A stretch of DNA of 58,027 bases from Flavobacteriaceae bacterium (GCA_013003555.1 JABDIV010000020.1:1-58027); one strand, 5' to 3'. Positions 36,015 to 45,508 are shown, numbered from the stretch's first letter. Notes: generated from the sequence alone by a model not told the origin. A program made the numbers and translations.

Positions 36015-36422
36015 AATTAATCATTGCAGATCGGGGCAATCTGGCTTGTTTTAGATGATAAAGGTTTACATAAATGCCTAATAATCAAAAGGAATTGGAT
36101 ATTAAACACCGAGGAAAGGCATCCATTAATCGAAAAATAATTTTATCCTTTACACTGAACGAAGAAAATCATGATTTCAACGATTTAAGCTCGGATCGAC
36201 CGAAATGAAATCAATAAAAAAAACCGTCTTTGTTTGGGGCAAAGACGGTTGTAGGTGGTTTTCCGAATAACTCGATAATGTTTCTTTTTAGGGACAATTA
36301 AATGTTTACTTTATGTTTCATCATCACAGTTAAATAAACCCGATTTTAAAATATCAAATGGTATGCCAAATTCTGGTCAGGGCTTTTTTATCTTTATAAA
36401 CACCATAATTAAAAAAATATCT
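36015..36422. other. Spacer between methyltransferase and AhpD-like gene
   Basis: This 408-base spacer has no convincing ORF. Its one strong signal is the minus-strand terminator at 36214-36250. Tiny minus-strand ORFs of eight or nine codons (for example the ATGs near 36325) are too short to call. An in-frame ATG at 36363 extends the AhpD-like ORF upstream, but I prefer 36423. Confidence 0.6.
36214..36250 (-). terminator. Strong minus-strand intrinsic terminator with no obvious gene
   Basis: A perfect 11-pair stem AACCGTCTTTG/CAAAGACGGTT (36222-36232 with 36240-36250) with a seven-base loop. On the minus strand it is followed by eight T, a classic terminator. On the plus strand the tail is not T-rich. 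No minus-strand gene ends just before it. The nearest is the acyltransferase gene ending at 37032. Confidence 0.85.
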
Positions 36423-37031
36423 ATGAGTTGGATTACAGTTATTCCCTACAACATTTCCACTGGAAAATTACGTATGATTTATGACCGAATTCGTGGAAAA
36501 AACGGGCAGATCGATAATGTACTGAGCGTGCATAGTTTGCGACCTCACACGCTGGTTGGACATATTAATTTGTATAAGAATGTCCTTCATCACAAAGATA
36601 ATTCAGTGCCGCAATGGTTTTTGGAATGTTTGGGTGTTTGGACCAGTATACTTAATGAATGTGACTATTGTATCAAGCATCATTTTGAGGGTATGAAACG
36701 TCTCTTAAATAATGACCTTCTTGCAGAAAGGCTTCTGAAGACCCTGAAAGCAGGTGATTTGAGATCTGTCGGATTAAAGGAGGTTGAAATTCAGGCACTT
36801 GAATACGCCAGGACTTTAACATTAACACCGGGCGACCTAACGGAAGAACATGTTAATATTATTAAAAAGCTGGGCTACACAGACGGTGAAATTCTGGAAG
36901 TCAATCAAGTTGTAGCATATTTTAATTATGCCAATCGAACGGTTTTAGGGCTTGGTGTTAATACTAAAGGAGAAGTGCTTGGTTTGTCTCCAAACGATTC
37001 AGACGATGAAGAATCCTGGACGCATCGTTGA
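36423..37031 (+). CDS. Peroxidase-related AhpD/carboxymuconolactone decarboxylase-like protein
   Basis: A 202-residue protein of the AhpD/CMD superfamily. The redox centre is ILNECDYCIKHHFEG: Glu, Cys-x2-Cys and a His three residues later, as in alkylhydroperoxidases. It belongs to the long peroxidase-related subgroup. It likely reduces peroxides, with an unknown electron donor. The ATG at 36423 (MSWITVIPYN) fits the family better than 36363, which adds 20 unrelated residues. Its stop codon abuts the stop of the minus-strand acyltransferase gene, leaving no room for a terminator. Confidence 0.85.
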   Translation: MSWITVIPYNISTGKLRMIYDRIRGKNGQIDNVLSVHSLRPHTLVGHINLYKNVLHHKDNSVPQWFLECLGVWTSILNECDYCIKHHFEGMKRLLNNDLLAERLLKTLKAGDLRSVGLKEVEIQALEYARTLTLTPGDLTEEHVNIIKKLGYTDGEILEVNQVVAYFNYANRTVLGLGVNTKGEVLGLSPNDSDDEESWTHR

Positions 37032-37574
37032 TCAGGATAATTCAGGAACTTTCCCAACCACGCCCTTAAAGAATGATTTCATATACCTGAAATCGGCTTC
37101 CGGGTTATCGGTTGGAAAAAAGGGTTCAGAAAATTTGTTTTCCTTTTTGCCAAAATCCAATGAAAACATTATAATAGGAACACTTGCTTCTTTGGCTATA
37201 TAGTAAAACCCGGTACGCCATTTTTCGACCTTTTTCCGTGTTCCTTCTGGAGCGAGGGCTATTCGAAATACATCCCGGTCATCAAATAACCTGGCTATGG
37301 CCTGAACCTGGTTTTCGTTCGACCGTCGTTCAACCGGTACACCACCGAACACCCGAAAAATCCATCCATAGGGAAACTTAAAAAGCGATTTTTTTCCAAT
37401 AAAATTGGCCTTGATCCCAATCACTGAGCGCAGTAATACACCGATGTAAAAGTCATGCCAGCTGGTATGTGGCACAGCTATAATCACAGCCTTGGGCACC
37501 GAATCAAAATTCCGAAATCCGGTTACTTTCCAACCTAACAGCTTATAATAAATGAATTTTGAAAGCCAGCGCAT
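37032..37574 (-). CDS. PlsC-like 1-acylglycerol-3-phosphate acyltransferase
   Basis: A 180-residue, short member of the PlsC family. The catalytic HxxxxD is seen as VPHTSWHDFYIG, the phosphate-binding motif as FGGVPVERR and the third motif as LAPEGTRKK. It is shorter than typical PlsC, without a clear N-terminal membrane helix beyond a short hydrophobic start. The substrate could be lysophosphatidate or another lysolipid such as an ornithine- or glycine-lipid precursor. It follows the KdnB-like gene by one base, so the pair is certainly cotranscribed. Confidence 0.85.
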   Translation of the reverse strand: MRWLSKFIYYKLLGWKVTGFRNFDSVPKAVIIAVPHTSWHDFYIGVLLRSVIGIKANFIGKKSLFKFPYGWIFRVFGGVPVERRSNENQVQAIARLFDDRDVFRIALAPEGTRKKVEKWRTGFYYIAKEASVPIIMFSLDFGKKENKFSEPFFPTDNPEADFRYMKSFFKGVVGKVPELS

Positions 37575-37575
37575 C

Positions 37576-38682
37576 TTACATCATTTGATATAAATGCTTC
37601 AACTTATCTTCGGTTATAGTTTTTCTCCAATCCTTTCCCAACGCATTCTCCCAAAGTGGTTCCAGGCTCAAGGCGACATCAATCATAATTTTGAAGTCAT
37701 GATCGCTTAGGTCGGCACACAAACCTGTTGGAAGTTCAATGTCGTGTTTCTCTTTCATTTTTTTAAACTGAGCTACACCTTCAGGATAGAATTCTTCAAG
37801 ATGATCAAATACGATGCAATTTCCTATTCCGTGTTTAACACCGAGCAAGAATGACAATCCGTAACTCAAAGCATGCGCTACTCCAACCTGAGAATAGGCA
37901 ATACTCATACCACCATGCCATGAAGCCATCATCAATTTATCCTGCGCCTCGGTTTCCGATAATTGGGAACTGTCAAATACTTCCAGGCAAAGATCGTATG
38001 CTTTTTCACCATAACTCTGGCTAAAGGCATTTATATAGGTTCCGTTTAAGGATTCAATACAGTGGATAAAACAGTCCATTCCAGTATAAAACCACTGGTT
38101 TTTTGGGACGTCTTTGGTTAGTTCGGGATCGAGAATAACCTGATCAAACGTTGTGTAGTCACTATTAATTCCCAACTTGCGTTCCGGACCAGTAAGGACG
38201 GTTGTTCGTGAAACTTCGGCCCCTGTTCCCGAGATCGTTGGAATTCCTACATGATATACGGCCGGATTCTTTACAAGGTCCCACCCCTGATAGGCTCTGG
38301 TATCACCATCATTGGTCAACATGATCGAAACAGCTTTGGCCAGATCTAGAAGGGTCCCTCCTCCTATTCCAATAATACCTGAAGGTTTTTCTTTCGTGGT
38401 TAAAATAATTTCTTCAACCAATTCATCAACCTGACTCGTTTTCGGTTCCTCAGAGGCTGAGACATAAATTATTTTATCCCCATAAGACAGAGGAATCCTG
38501 GAAGTTAACCAGGCATTACCCTTAAACACATCATCTACAAAAAAGATAAACGGCGCAAACGAGTTGCGTCTCCTCGGGGTAATGATTTCTTCCAATTGAT
38601 TGAAACTACCTCTTCCAAAGATCACTCGTGGGACCATCGGAAAATTTCTGTATGCTATCAATTTCTTTTCGTTTACTAACAC
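37576..38682 (-). CDS. KdnB-like 3-deoxy-manno-octulosonate 8-oxidase (iron alcohol dehydrogenase family)
   Basis: A 368-residue group III (iron-type) dehydrogenase. It has the nucleotide loop GIGGGTLLDLAKAVS, the substrate loop GTGAEVSRTTVL, and metal ligands in GMDCFIHCIES, GVAHALSY and KHG. In Shewanella, KdnB oxidises the 8-hydroxyl of Kdo so that KdnA can install an amino group. The assignment rests on the overall pattern plus the nearby kdsB gene. The aminotransferase KdnA is not in the window. If the context is misleading, it is another iron-dependent alcohol dehydrogenase. Order on this strand: kdsB, HAD, this gene, acyltransferase. Confidence 0.72.
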   Translation of the reverse strand: MLVNEKKLIAYRNFPMVPRVIFGRGSFNQLEEIITPRRRNSFAPFIFFVDDVFKGNAWLTSRIPLSYGDKIIYVSASEEPKTSQVDELVEEIILTTKEKPSGIIGIGGGTLLDLAKAVSIMLTNDGDTRAYQGWDLVKNPAVYHVGIPTISGTGAEVSRTTVLTGPERKLGINSDYTTFDQVILDPELTKDVPKNQWFYTGMDCFIHCIESLNGTYINAFSQSYGEKAYDLCLEVFDSSQLSETEAQDKLMMASWHGGMSIAYSQVGVAHALSYGLSFLLGVKHGIGNCIVFDHLEEFYPEGVAQFKKMKEKHDIELPTGLCADLSDHDFKIMIDVALSLEPLWENALGKDWRKTITEDKLKHLYQMM

Positions 38683-38766
38683 TAATTTAATCTTATTTTA
38701 ATTTTCTGAATTCAATTGATTTTAAAATTGTTCAAACAACCTTAAACGTTCATCTTTAATAATTGA

Positions 38767-39471
38767 CTAGTTCAAAATTCGCAAAATCTCACTTAGTTTT
38801 GATACGGTCATATAGTGTTTTCCATTGGTTTCAATTTCAGAAACCTGCTCATGCACCCAGGTTGTATGAAAAGGAACATGTATGGCATGCGCTTTAATAT
38901 TGACCAGTGGCAGAATATCAGACTTTAACGAATTCCCAATCATCAAGAATTCAGATGGGCTGATATCCAGGTGATTTAACAATTTCGAATAGTTCGACTC
39001 TGTTTTGTCACTTAATATTTCGATATGATGAAAATATTCGGTAAGCCCTGATTTTTCCAGCTTTCTTTCCTGATCTAAAAGATCTCCTTTTGTGGCCAGA
39101 ATAAGTCGATATTTTTGAGATAATTTCTTTAAAACCACTTCAACTCCTTCCAGCAATTCGACAGGTTTATCGATCATGGTCTTTCCGATTTTTAAAATCT
39201 TTTCAATGGTTTGAGGCGGTACGGAATGATTCGAAATTTCAAGAGCAGACTCCACCATGGATAACACAAAGGCCTTAACTCCATAACCATAGAGTTCTAA
39301 ATTGTCCATTTCCTTTTTAAACAATTCCTGATCGATCTTGTTGGCTGTTTCATATTTACTCAATAAGCGGGCAAACTCCAATTCGGCCTCTCTAAAATAG
39401 GTCTCGTTAACCCAAAGCGTATCATCGGCGTCAAATCCGATAACTTTAATATGTGAATAATCTATTTCCAT
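38767..39471 (-). CDS. HAD-superfamily hydrolase
   Basis: A 234-residue haloacid dehalogenase-like phosphatase. The nucleophile motif is GFDADDTLW (Asp14, Asp16), a conserved Thr/Lys motif is seen as [10 protein letters not shown], and the acidic motif is [14 protein letters not shown]. The helical cap lies between about 25 and 100. Its start overlaps the end of kdsB by 10 bases, so translation is coupled. That suggests a sugar-phosphate substrate in Kdo or nucleotide-sugar metabolism, but Kdo-8-phosphate phosphatases are usually shorter and capless, so this is not a clean KdsC. Confidence 0.8.
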   Translation of the reverse strand: MEIDYSHIKVIGFDADDTLWVNETYFREAELEFARLLSKYETANKIDQELFKKEMDNLELYGYGVKAFVLSMVESALEISNHSVPPQTIEKILKIGKTMIDKPVELLEGVEVVLKKLSQKYRLILATKGDLLDQERKLEKSGLTEYFHHIEILSDKTESNYSKLLNHLDISPSEFLMIGNSLKSDILPLVNIKAHAIHVPFHTTWVHEQVSEIETNGKHYMTVSKLSEILRILN

Positions 39472-40190
39472 AATCGTTTTGCTCGTTCCAGATCCTCTGG
39501 CGTATCGATTTCAACGCCCTCAATAACGGTTTCTACCATTTTTATTTTTTTCCCGTATTCAAGGTAGCGTAAACATTCAATCTTTTCGCTGGCCTCAATC
39601 GATCGCATCGGTAACTGACTGAATTCTAAAAGAGCCGATTTTCTGAATGCGTAAATACCCTTGTGTTTAAAATATCGAACCGGAACCGACTTATCCCTTG
39701 GGTATGGAATCGGATGACGGGAGAAATACAATGCGAAGTTCTGATGATCAACAATCACTTTAACGGTATTCGGATTCTCGATTTCATCCCAGTCGGTGAT
39801 CTCAACCATTAAGGACGCTAAATCGATTTGATCGGCATCATGCCCCTTAAAGACATTAAGAACCTGTTCAAGGCTTGATTTTTCGGTAAATGGCTCGTCA
39901 CCTTGAACATTAACGACGATATCGACTTCGAGACCGGCAACAGCTTCTGCAATGCGATCACTTCCCGATTCATGTTCATCTTTACTCATAATCGCTTGTC
40001 CGCCATGTGAGACGATCTCTTTAAATATGACATCACTGTCGGTCACGACATAAACGTCTTCGAATAAACGCGTTTTAACCGTCGCCTCATAAGTACGAAG
40101 TATAACCGATTTTCCTTCAAGATCCTGCATAAGTTTTCCAGGAAATCGAGAAGCACTGTAACGTGCCGGTATCATCGCAATTATTCTCAT
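39462..40190 (-). CDS. kdsB: 3-deoxy-manno-octulosonate cytidylyltransferase (CMP-Kdo synthetase)
   Basis: A 242-residue enzyme that activates Kdo with CTP for lipopolysaccharide synthesis. It begins [19 protein letters not shown], the CTP-binding signature. The metal and substrate residues are in [10 protein letters not shown], and [10 protein letters not shown] and [13 protein letters not shown] segments fit the family. It leads a minus-strand group with the HAD and KdnB-like genes. If the KdnB pathway runs, this enzyme may accept 8-amino-Kdo, as its Shewanella counterpart does. Confidence 0.96.
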   Translation of the reverse strand: MRIIAMIPARYSASRFPGKLMQDLEGKSVILRTYEATVKTRLFEDVYVVTDSDVIFKEIVSHGGQAIMSKDEHESGSDRIAEAVAGLEVDIVVNVQGDEPFTEKSSLEQVLNVFKGHDADQIDLASLMVEITDWDEIENPNTVKVIVDHQNFALYFSRHPIPYPRDKSVPVRYFKHKGIYAFRKSALLEFSQLPMRSIEASEKIECLRYLEYGKKIKMVETVIEGVEIDTPEDLERAKRLWK

Positions 40191-40234
40191 TCGGCTTAGA
40201 ATTTCAACCTCAAAAATACAGTTTTTAATGCAAT

Positions 40235-40801
40235 TTAGGAGGAGCTCGATTTAATCTTTTTGTAAACTTTGAAAATCAAATAAAGGACGATCAAAACCAG
40301 GATAAATCCAATGACCGGAACAAAAATTGAAACGATCGATAAAATTGCAGACGTACCGGTCTCGACAGTTGATACCACGGGATTTGCAATTCCGGCGGTC
40401 GTCGCAGTTGATGTTAACCGAGTGGCTCCTGAAGCACTGCTTATAGCAGTAGCCGTTCCTCCGCCTGCGATAATAGCCAATGCCCAGGTAATAACTGGAC
40501 TTAAATCGGCTACGGTTGAAACCATGACTGCCGTTCCGGCGATTGCGGCTAATGGTATCGCAATGGAATCTAACAGATTATCGATATATGGGATATAATA
40601 TCCGAAGATCTCAACCAGAGTGGCAACTCCGAGGGCAACCACCGCCGCGGTGCTTCCAATCCATTGCCAATCGGCATTTAATTCCCATAAGCCTAAATAA
40701 GAAGCCAGACTTAGGGCGAATATGGGAAGAAAAACCCTAAAACCTACTGAAGCGGCTAATCCGATTCCTAAAAAAATACTGATAAGAGTTTCAGTTGTCA
40801 T
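40235..40801 (-). CDS. DUF4126 family membrane protein
   Basis: A 188-residue integral membrane protein with about five or six hydrophobic segments and a Lys/Ser-rich cytoplasmic tail. The motif [20 protein letters not shown] and the Gly/Thr/Ser-rich [18 protein letters not shown] stretch are typical of DUF4126. The function is unknown. It lies between kdsB and the helicase gene on the same strand, with 44 and 24 base gaps. Confidence 0.88.
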   Translation of the reverse strand: MTTETLISIFLGIGLAASVGFRVFLPIFALSLASYLGLWELNADWQWIGSTAAVVALGVATLVEIFGYYIPYIDNLLDSIAIPLAAIAGTAVMVSTVADLSPVITWALAIIAGGGTATAISSASGATRLTSTATTAGIANPVVSTVETGTSAILSIVSIFVPVIGFILVLIVLYLIFKVYKKIKSSSS

Positions 40802-40825
40802 AACTGATAATTAATTATCCAAAAT

Positions 40826-42259
40826 TTATAAATCAATAAAGAAGTCATCCTTAAAACCAATAAGATACAATTTTTCCTCAGCCCTGGTCACAGCAGTATA
40901 TAACCATCGCAGGTAATCACGATCGATGCCGTTGGGCAGATAAGGCTGTTCCACAAAAACCGTATGCCATTGACCACCCTGAGACTTATGACAGGTAATT
41001 GCATAGGAGAATTTCACCTGAAGTGCATTGAGATATTTGTTGTTCTTAACTTTTAAAAACTTCTTGTATGAACTGCTTTCGTCTTCATGGTCTTTCATAA
41101 CCTCCTGGTACAATTTATTAGCTTCCTCATAGGGCAATGCCGGTGTTTCAGCCATAATTGTATCCAAAAGAAGTACGGTTTCAAAGGGTTTCATCCTTTG
41201 ATAATCAACCATTCGTATTTTCACTTCCGCAAATCGGAAGCCATAGAGCTCTTTGATGCTAAATATTTCAAGGATCTCGATGATATCCCCATTGGCTATA
41301 AAGCCAGCTTCTGAATTTGGCTTGAGCCAATAGTAATTATTTCTTACAACCATCAGATAATCACCCGTTGTAAGTTCATGCTCGTTAAAAAGAATGCGTG
41401 ATCTGATTTGCTGATTGTACATATTAGCCCGCTTATTAGATCGGACAATTATGGCTGTATCCTCATAACCCAAATTGCTGTACGCCGAGTTGATAGCGTC
41501 CATTATATCATAACCGTCGATTAGTCTCACGATATCCTGAAAACCACTCAATTCAAATTTCAGTTGATTATAATCAGACTGATCCAGTAAATTTCTAATC
41601 TGGGTAGCATTGTGTAAAATACCCGAATCTTGCTGCTGACGCACAACCTCGGTTAATTCCGCTGAAATAACCGATTTGTTATACCGTAATTCAAGATTGG
41701 AGGGGTTTAACGCCGGGCTCAAATCAAGTTTAACCGGTGGCAATTGCGCCGCGTCACCAACCAATAAGAGCTTGCACTGAAAACCGGAATAGACATATTG
41801 AATGAGATCATCCAGTAAGGATCCACTACCAAATAGCCCTGATTGAGAACTCACGTCGGAAATCATGGAAGCCTCATCAACAATAAAAATGGTTTTTTTG
41901 TGCTTGTTAGATTGCAACACGAAATTGATTTTACCACTTTTAGCATACCGTGGGGTATAGATTTTTTTATGAATTGTGAAGGCCTCCTTTCCGGAATAGT
42001 TAGAGATTACTTTGGCTGCACGGCCTGTAGGCGCCAGAAGTACAGCACTTTTTTTTATTTTCCAGAGGTTATTTACAACCGTACTGATGAGAGTGGTTTT
42101 ACCTGTTCCGGCATAGCCACGGAGAAGATAAATTGAATTGCTGGAATCGAAAATAAACTGCGATAATTGGTCGAGAACTATATTTTGGTGCTCGGTAACA
42201 GTAAAGGGAAACCTGGATCGGAGGTCCTGGTAAAATTCAGAGGCATTAGTGATCATCAA
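40826..42259 (-). CDS. RecD-like superfamily 1 DNA helicase
   Basis: A 477-residue helicase. Motif I is LRGYAGTGKTTLIS, motif II is IFIVDEASMIS and motif III is LLVGDAAQLPPV. The C-terminal half has the UvrD/RecD-type YAITCHKSQGGQWHTVFVE and LYTAVTRAEEKLYLIGF. It is shorter than RecD2 and lacks its N-terminal region, matching the small RecD-like helicases frequent in Flavobacteriia. A role in repair or recombination is likely. There are two adjacent start codons (42259, 42256). It is divergent from the membrane protein gene. Confidence 0.9.
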   Translation of the reverse strand: MMITNASEFYQDLRSRFPFTVTEHQNIVLDQLSQFIFDSSNSIYLLRGYAGTGKTTLISTVVNNLWKIKKSAVLLAPTGRAAKVISNYSGKEAFTIHKKIYTPRYAKSGKINFVLQSNKHKKTIFIVDEASMISDVSSQSGLFGSGSLLDDLIQYVYSGFQCKLLLVGDAAQLPPVKLDLSPALNPSNLELRYNKSVISAELTEVVRQQQDSGILHNATQIRNLLDQSDYNQLKFELSGFQDIVRLIDGYDIMDAINSAYSNLGYEDTAIIVRSNKRANMYNQQIRSRILFNEHELTTGDYLMVVRNNYYWLKPNSEAGFIANGDIIEILEIFSIKELYGFRFAEVKIRMVDYQRMKPFETVLLLDTIMAETPALPYEEANKLYQEVMKDHEDESSSYKKFLKVKNNKYLNALQVKFSYAITCHKSQGGQWHTVFVEQPYLPNGIDRDYLRWLYTAVTRAEEKLYLIGFKDDFFIDL

Positions 42260-42400
42260 AATCCATGGTTTTCAACTTCATTGAATACGTTGATACATTG
42301 TAGACAAGATATAAATTGATTTTTATTATCAATCACTTTCGCTAATAAAAAAAAATTGTAGATTTGCGTTATACCTTAATATGTTCTAAATAAACTAACT

Positions 42401-43141
42401 ATGTTAAAAGTCATCATTGCTGCAGTTGTAGTCGTTTTACTAACGATCGGAATTGTCTATTTGATCGATAAATTCGTTCCTAAGAAAGTAAAACCTTTAC
42501 TCCTTCTTGGTTTATGGGTTTTGATCGCGTTCCTTGCGTATAAGACATTTATGTCGGTTTACGGAGAAATTCAATTTAATAAGATTAAGCAAGAACGATA
42601 TTCAATTGTCATTGATAACTTAATTGATATCCGAGATTCACAACTGGCACACAGGACGGTAACCGGGAAGTTTGCCGGTAGCTGGGATAACCTTGTTCGA
42701 TTTATCGATACCGCTCAGTTTACGATTACACAAAGACGGGACACAAGTGTTTTGGATGTTGAAGCGACGCGACGATTTGGCGGTGTTGAAACATATAAAG
42801 ACATCGTAATGATCGATACCCTGGCATTTGTAAGCGTGAAAGATTCCTTATTTGGTGCCGACGACCGTTATAAAACCATGATGAATTTGCCGGTAGGCAA
42901 GGAAGGAGCTAAGTTTGAATTAAAGTCAGGAATGATCGATCAAACTGGTTTAACTTTACCGGTATTTGAAGTCCGGGCTCCAAAGGCGCTTATCCTGGAT
43001 GATCAGGACAAGTACCTGGTAGCGAAAGAAAATCAAGTTGTATCGGTTGATGGTGTAAATGGAGATGCTATAATAGTGGGCTCAATGGATGAAGTGAACA
43101 CAAATGGAAACTGGCCAAAAAATTACTCCACAAAAGAATAA
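42401..43141 (+). CDS. Conserved hypothetical membrane-anchored protein
   Basis: A 246-residue protein with two membrane segments in the first 55 residues (about 4-24 and 33-52) and a soluble remainder, mostly beta, that is probably extracytoplasmic. I recognise no enzyme motif. A TAGATTTG box lies at 42359-42366, so it has its own promoter. It overlaps the DUF3822 gene by 38 bases in another frame, which links the two in translation. The function is unknown; the rsmD neighbourhood does not define it. Confidence 0.75.
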   Translation: MLKVIIAAVVVVLLTIGIVYLIDKFVPKKVKPLLLLGLWVLIAFLAYKTFMSVYGEIQFNKIKQERYSIVIDNLIDIRDSQLAHRTVTGKFAGSWDNLVRFIDTAQFTITQRRDTSVLDVEATRRFGGVETYKDIVMIDTLAFVSVKDSLFGADDRYKTMMNLPVGKEGAKFELKSGMIDQTGLTLPVFEVRAPKALILDDQDKYLVAKENQVVSVDGVNGDAIIVGSMDEVNTNGNWPKNYSTKE

Positions 43142-43946
43142 TATAGACGAATTAAGCTCGAATATACTGTCCATTCAAGTTAGCTTGAATGGACTTTCTT
43201 TTTGTATCCTGGATTCAGATCAGGGCATAATCATCCACTATTCTACGCTTGATTTCGGAAAGCGCCTCCCACCTGCTGAGGTTCTTGATAACCTCAAGCA
43301 GCACATGAACAGGGATTTACAACTACAGCAGACATTTCGGTCTCTCAAAGTGATCTTTGATAATGAATTATCAGTTTTAGTTCCTAAGCCACTATTTGAT
43401 GAGGACCAAATGGCCAATTATTTGAAGTTTAATAGTCGAATAATTAAAACCGATTATTTGACTTTCGATGAATTGACCTCATATGACAGCGTTTGTGTTT
43501 ACATACCCTTTATGAACATTAATAATTTCCTGATAGATCGCTTCGGGGCTTTTGAGTATCGGCATTATGCCACGATTTTGATCGATGGTTTGATGGCAAA
43601 AACCAAGAACCTGCTGTCAAAAAAGATGTTTGTTTATGTACAATCCCATCATTTTGAGGTCATCGTTCTTGATAAAAAATCCTTACTTCTATATAATACA
43701 TTCGAATATAAATCGCCAGAGGATTTTATATATTATATCCTGTTTACGGCGGAACAACTGCGACTTAATCCTGAAGAAATTGAGTTAACACTGTTTGGTG
43801 ACATTCAACATGGTGACGACTTATTCAACATGGTATACAATTATGTAAGACATGTTGAACTAATGAAGCCTTCTTCAAAATTCAAATTAGAAAATGAAGT
43901 CAATGACCATGTTCTCAAGAATTTTGTGCTTATAAACAGCTTTTAA
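43104..43946 (+). CDS. DUF3822 family protein
   Basis: A 280-residue cytoplasmic protein of the DUF3822 family, known from Bacteroidetes. Two similar halves alternate beta strands and helices in a way that resembles actin/ASKHA-fold proteins, with YVYIPFMNINNFLID in the first half and LLLYNTFEYKSPEDFIYYILF in the second. That fold is only suggested. The gene ends on the rsmD start (TAATG overlap), so the pair is co-translated, an arrangement common in Flavobacteriia. Confidence 0.83.
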   Translation: METGQKITPQKNNIDELSSNILSIQVSLNGLSFCILDSDQGIIIHYSTLDFGKRLPPAEVLDNLKQHMNRDLQLQQTFRSLKVIFDNELSVLVPKPLFDEDQMANYLKFNSRIIKTDYLTFDELTSYDSVCVYIPFMNINNFLIDRFGAFEYRHYATILIDGLMAKTKNLLSKKMFVYVQSHHFEVIVLDKKSLLLYNTFEYKSPEDFIYYILFTAEQLRLNPEEIELTLFGDIQHGDDLFNMVYNYVRHVELMKPSSKFKLENEVNDHVLKNFVLINSF

Positions 43947-44479
43947 TGCGGATTATTTCTGGTACACATAAGGGTCGGAAAATAATGGCTCCGAAGAATC
44001 TTCCATCCCGTCCAACGACCGACATGGCGAAGGAAGCACTTTTTAACATTTTAAATAACCGCTATTATTTCGATGAACTCAAGGTTCTTGATCTTTATTC
44101 TGGAATTGGAAGCATCAGCTTTGAATTCGCCTCCCGTGGAACGACTTCAATTACGGCTGTAGATAAACACAGAGGGTGTGTCAAGTTCATCGCTGAAACT
44201 GCCGAATTACTTGATTTACCCATTCAGGTTGTCGCAGACGATGCAATGAAATTCATCAAAAGAAATCGTTCGAGCTATACCATTATTTTTGCCGATCCAC
44301 CTTATAAGAACGATGTCTCAATATTCCTTGAATTAGTAGATATAGTTTTTGACAATAATCTTTTGGAAGATGGCGGAACACTCATTGTTGAACATTCTAA
44401 ACACACAGTTCTCGCTGAACATAAACGCCATATTCAGACCAAAACATATGGCGGTAGTTCGTTCAGTTTTTTTGAATAG
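43946..44479 (+). CDS. rsmD: 16S rRNA (guanine966-N2)-methyltransferase
   Basis: A 177-residue enzyme that methylates G966 of 16S rRNA. The N terminus MRIISGTHKGRKI.AP is the RsmD signature, followed by PTTDMAKEALFNIL, the SAM motif VLDLYSGIGSISFE and the catalytic DPPY (FADPPYKND). It shares one base with the DUF3822 stop codon. The C-terminal region is short but within family range. Confidence 0.95.
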   Translation: MRIISGTHKGRKIMAPKNLPSRPTTDMAKEALFNILNNRYYFDELKVLDLYSGIGSISFEFASRGTTSITAVDKHRGCVKFIAETAELLDLPIQVVADDAMKFIKRNRSSYTIIFADPPYKNDVSIFLELVDIVFDNNLLEDGGTLIVEHSKHTVLAEHKRHIQTKTYGGSSFSFFE

Positions 44480-44678
44480 CTTTTTTCTTTCGACTTCAAC
44501 AGGGATTTGCTTAGGTCATTCGTTTTATTTATATTAGTGTCACTTACTCTTATTACGACCTCAGTCCTTGATCGGTCTACTTAATTAAATTTATGGTTTT
44601 TGCCTCGTTCTGATATCCTGCTTTTAGTGGTGTAAATTGACTATTAATTCAATTAAATATTAACCAAAAACCAAAATT

Positions 44679-45470
44679 ATGAATTCAATTAACATGCGGT
44701 TCGTTTCATTACTGACTGCACTGCTCATCGTAGGATTTTCATACGGGCAGGAAGAAAAAATGTACCAGGGCTATGCGGTTCACGAGGACATCGTAAAGCC
44801 ATCAAAAATGGCTCAGTATGAAGCTGTTGCCAAGGAGTTTACCGAGGTGATGAACAAATACAAAGGCGAAGTTGCCGATCTCACTTACCTCTGTGCCATG
44901 ACCGACAATATGCGGTATATGTTTGTATGGCCAATCGATAAAATGGCCGACCTGGATAAAAATCCAATCGGAGAAGTACGGGAGAAAATGGGGGCTGAAA
45001 AGTTTGATGATATGATGTCGAGAATGGATGAATGTTATGACTCGCATTCTAACTATACCATCTCCTTGGATAAAGAAATGTCGTATATGCCTGAAGGTAT
45101 TTCACAAACCCAGGAAGGCATGAATTATCGCGAATATCACTACTACTATACGTCGCCATCAATGGTGCAGAAATTGGCAAAGAAAGGAAAGGCTATTAAA
45201 GATCATCATCAAAAAGTTAATTCCGATTCTCGCTACCGAGTCTATAGAAGCGGTTTCGGAACTGCGGAATCATTCTTTATGGTTGCCATTTCAGCTAAAG
45301 ATGCTGCTCATATGGCTGAGATGCAACAAGCTAATATGTCGAAATTAGGGCCGGATTACCAAAAATTACTAAATGATGCGTTAAAGTATACAACACGTTA
45401 TGAAAAATATACAGGTTGGATCCGGGAAGACCTGTCGGTAACGGCGGTACAACCAACAAAAAAGAAATAA
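44679..45470 (+). CDS. Secreted protein with internal duplication
   Basis: A 263-residue protein with a signal peptide (about 6-23, ending SYGQ). The mature part appears to be two similar halves of about 110 residues, starting at YAVHEDIVKPSKMAQYEAV and YREYHYYYTSPSMVQKLAK. Each has a long helix then a strand-rich part ending in FVWPI or FFMVAISAK. This fits two ferredoxin-like (dimeric alpha-beta barrel, NIPSNAP/ABM-like) domains. No catalytic residues are obvious and the function is unknown. It ends at the strong hairpin at 45476-45508. Confidence 0.75.
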   Translation: MNSINMRFVSLLTALLIVGFSYGQEEKMYQGYAVHEDIVKPSKMAQYEAVAKEFTEVMNKYKGEVADLTYLCAMTDNMRYMFVWPIDKMADLDKNPIGEVREKMGAEKFDDMMSRMDECYDSHSNYTISLDKEMSYMPEGISQTQEGMNYREYHYYYTSPSMVQKLAKKGKAIKDHHQKVNSDSRYRVYRSGFGTAESFFMVAISAKDAAHMAEMQQANMSKLGPDYQKLLNDALKYTTRYEKYTGWIREDLSVTAVQPTKKK

Positions 45471-45475
45471 AATTC

Positions 45476-45508
45476 GTGGCTATGACGAATCGTCATAGCC
45501 ACATTTTT
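45476..45508 (+). terminator. Intrinsic terminator, 12-pair perfect stem
   Basis: GTGGCTATGACG pairs with CGTCATAGCCAC across a three-base loop, then a T run. It closes the secreted duplicated protein gene. Confidence 0.93.

Noticed and set aside
36325..36362. Minus-strand mini-ORFs before the terminator at 36214
   Set aside because: They have only about eight or nine codons, with no promoter or conserved feature I can support.
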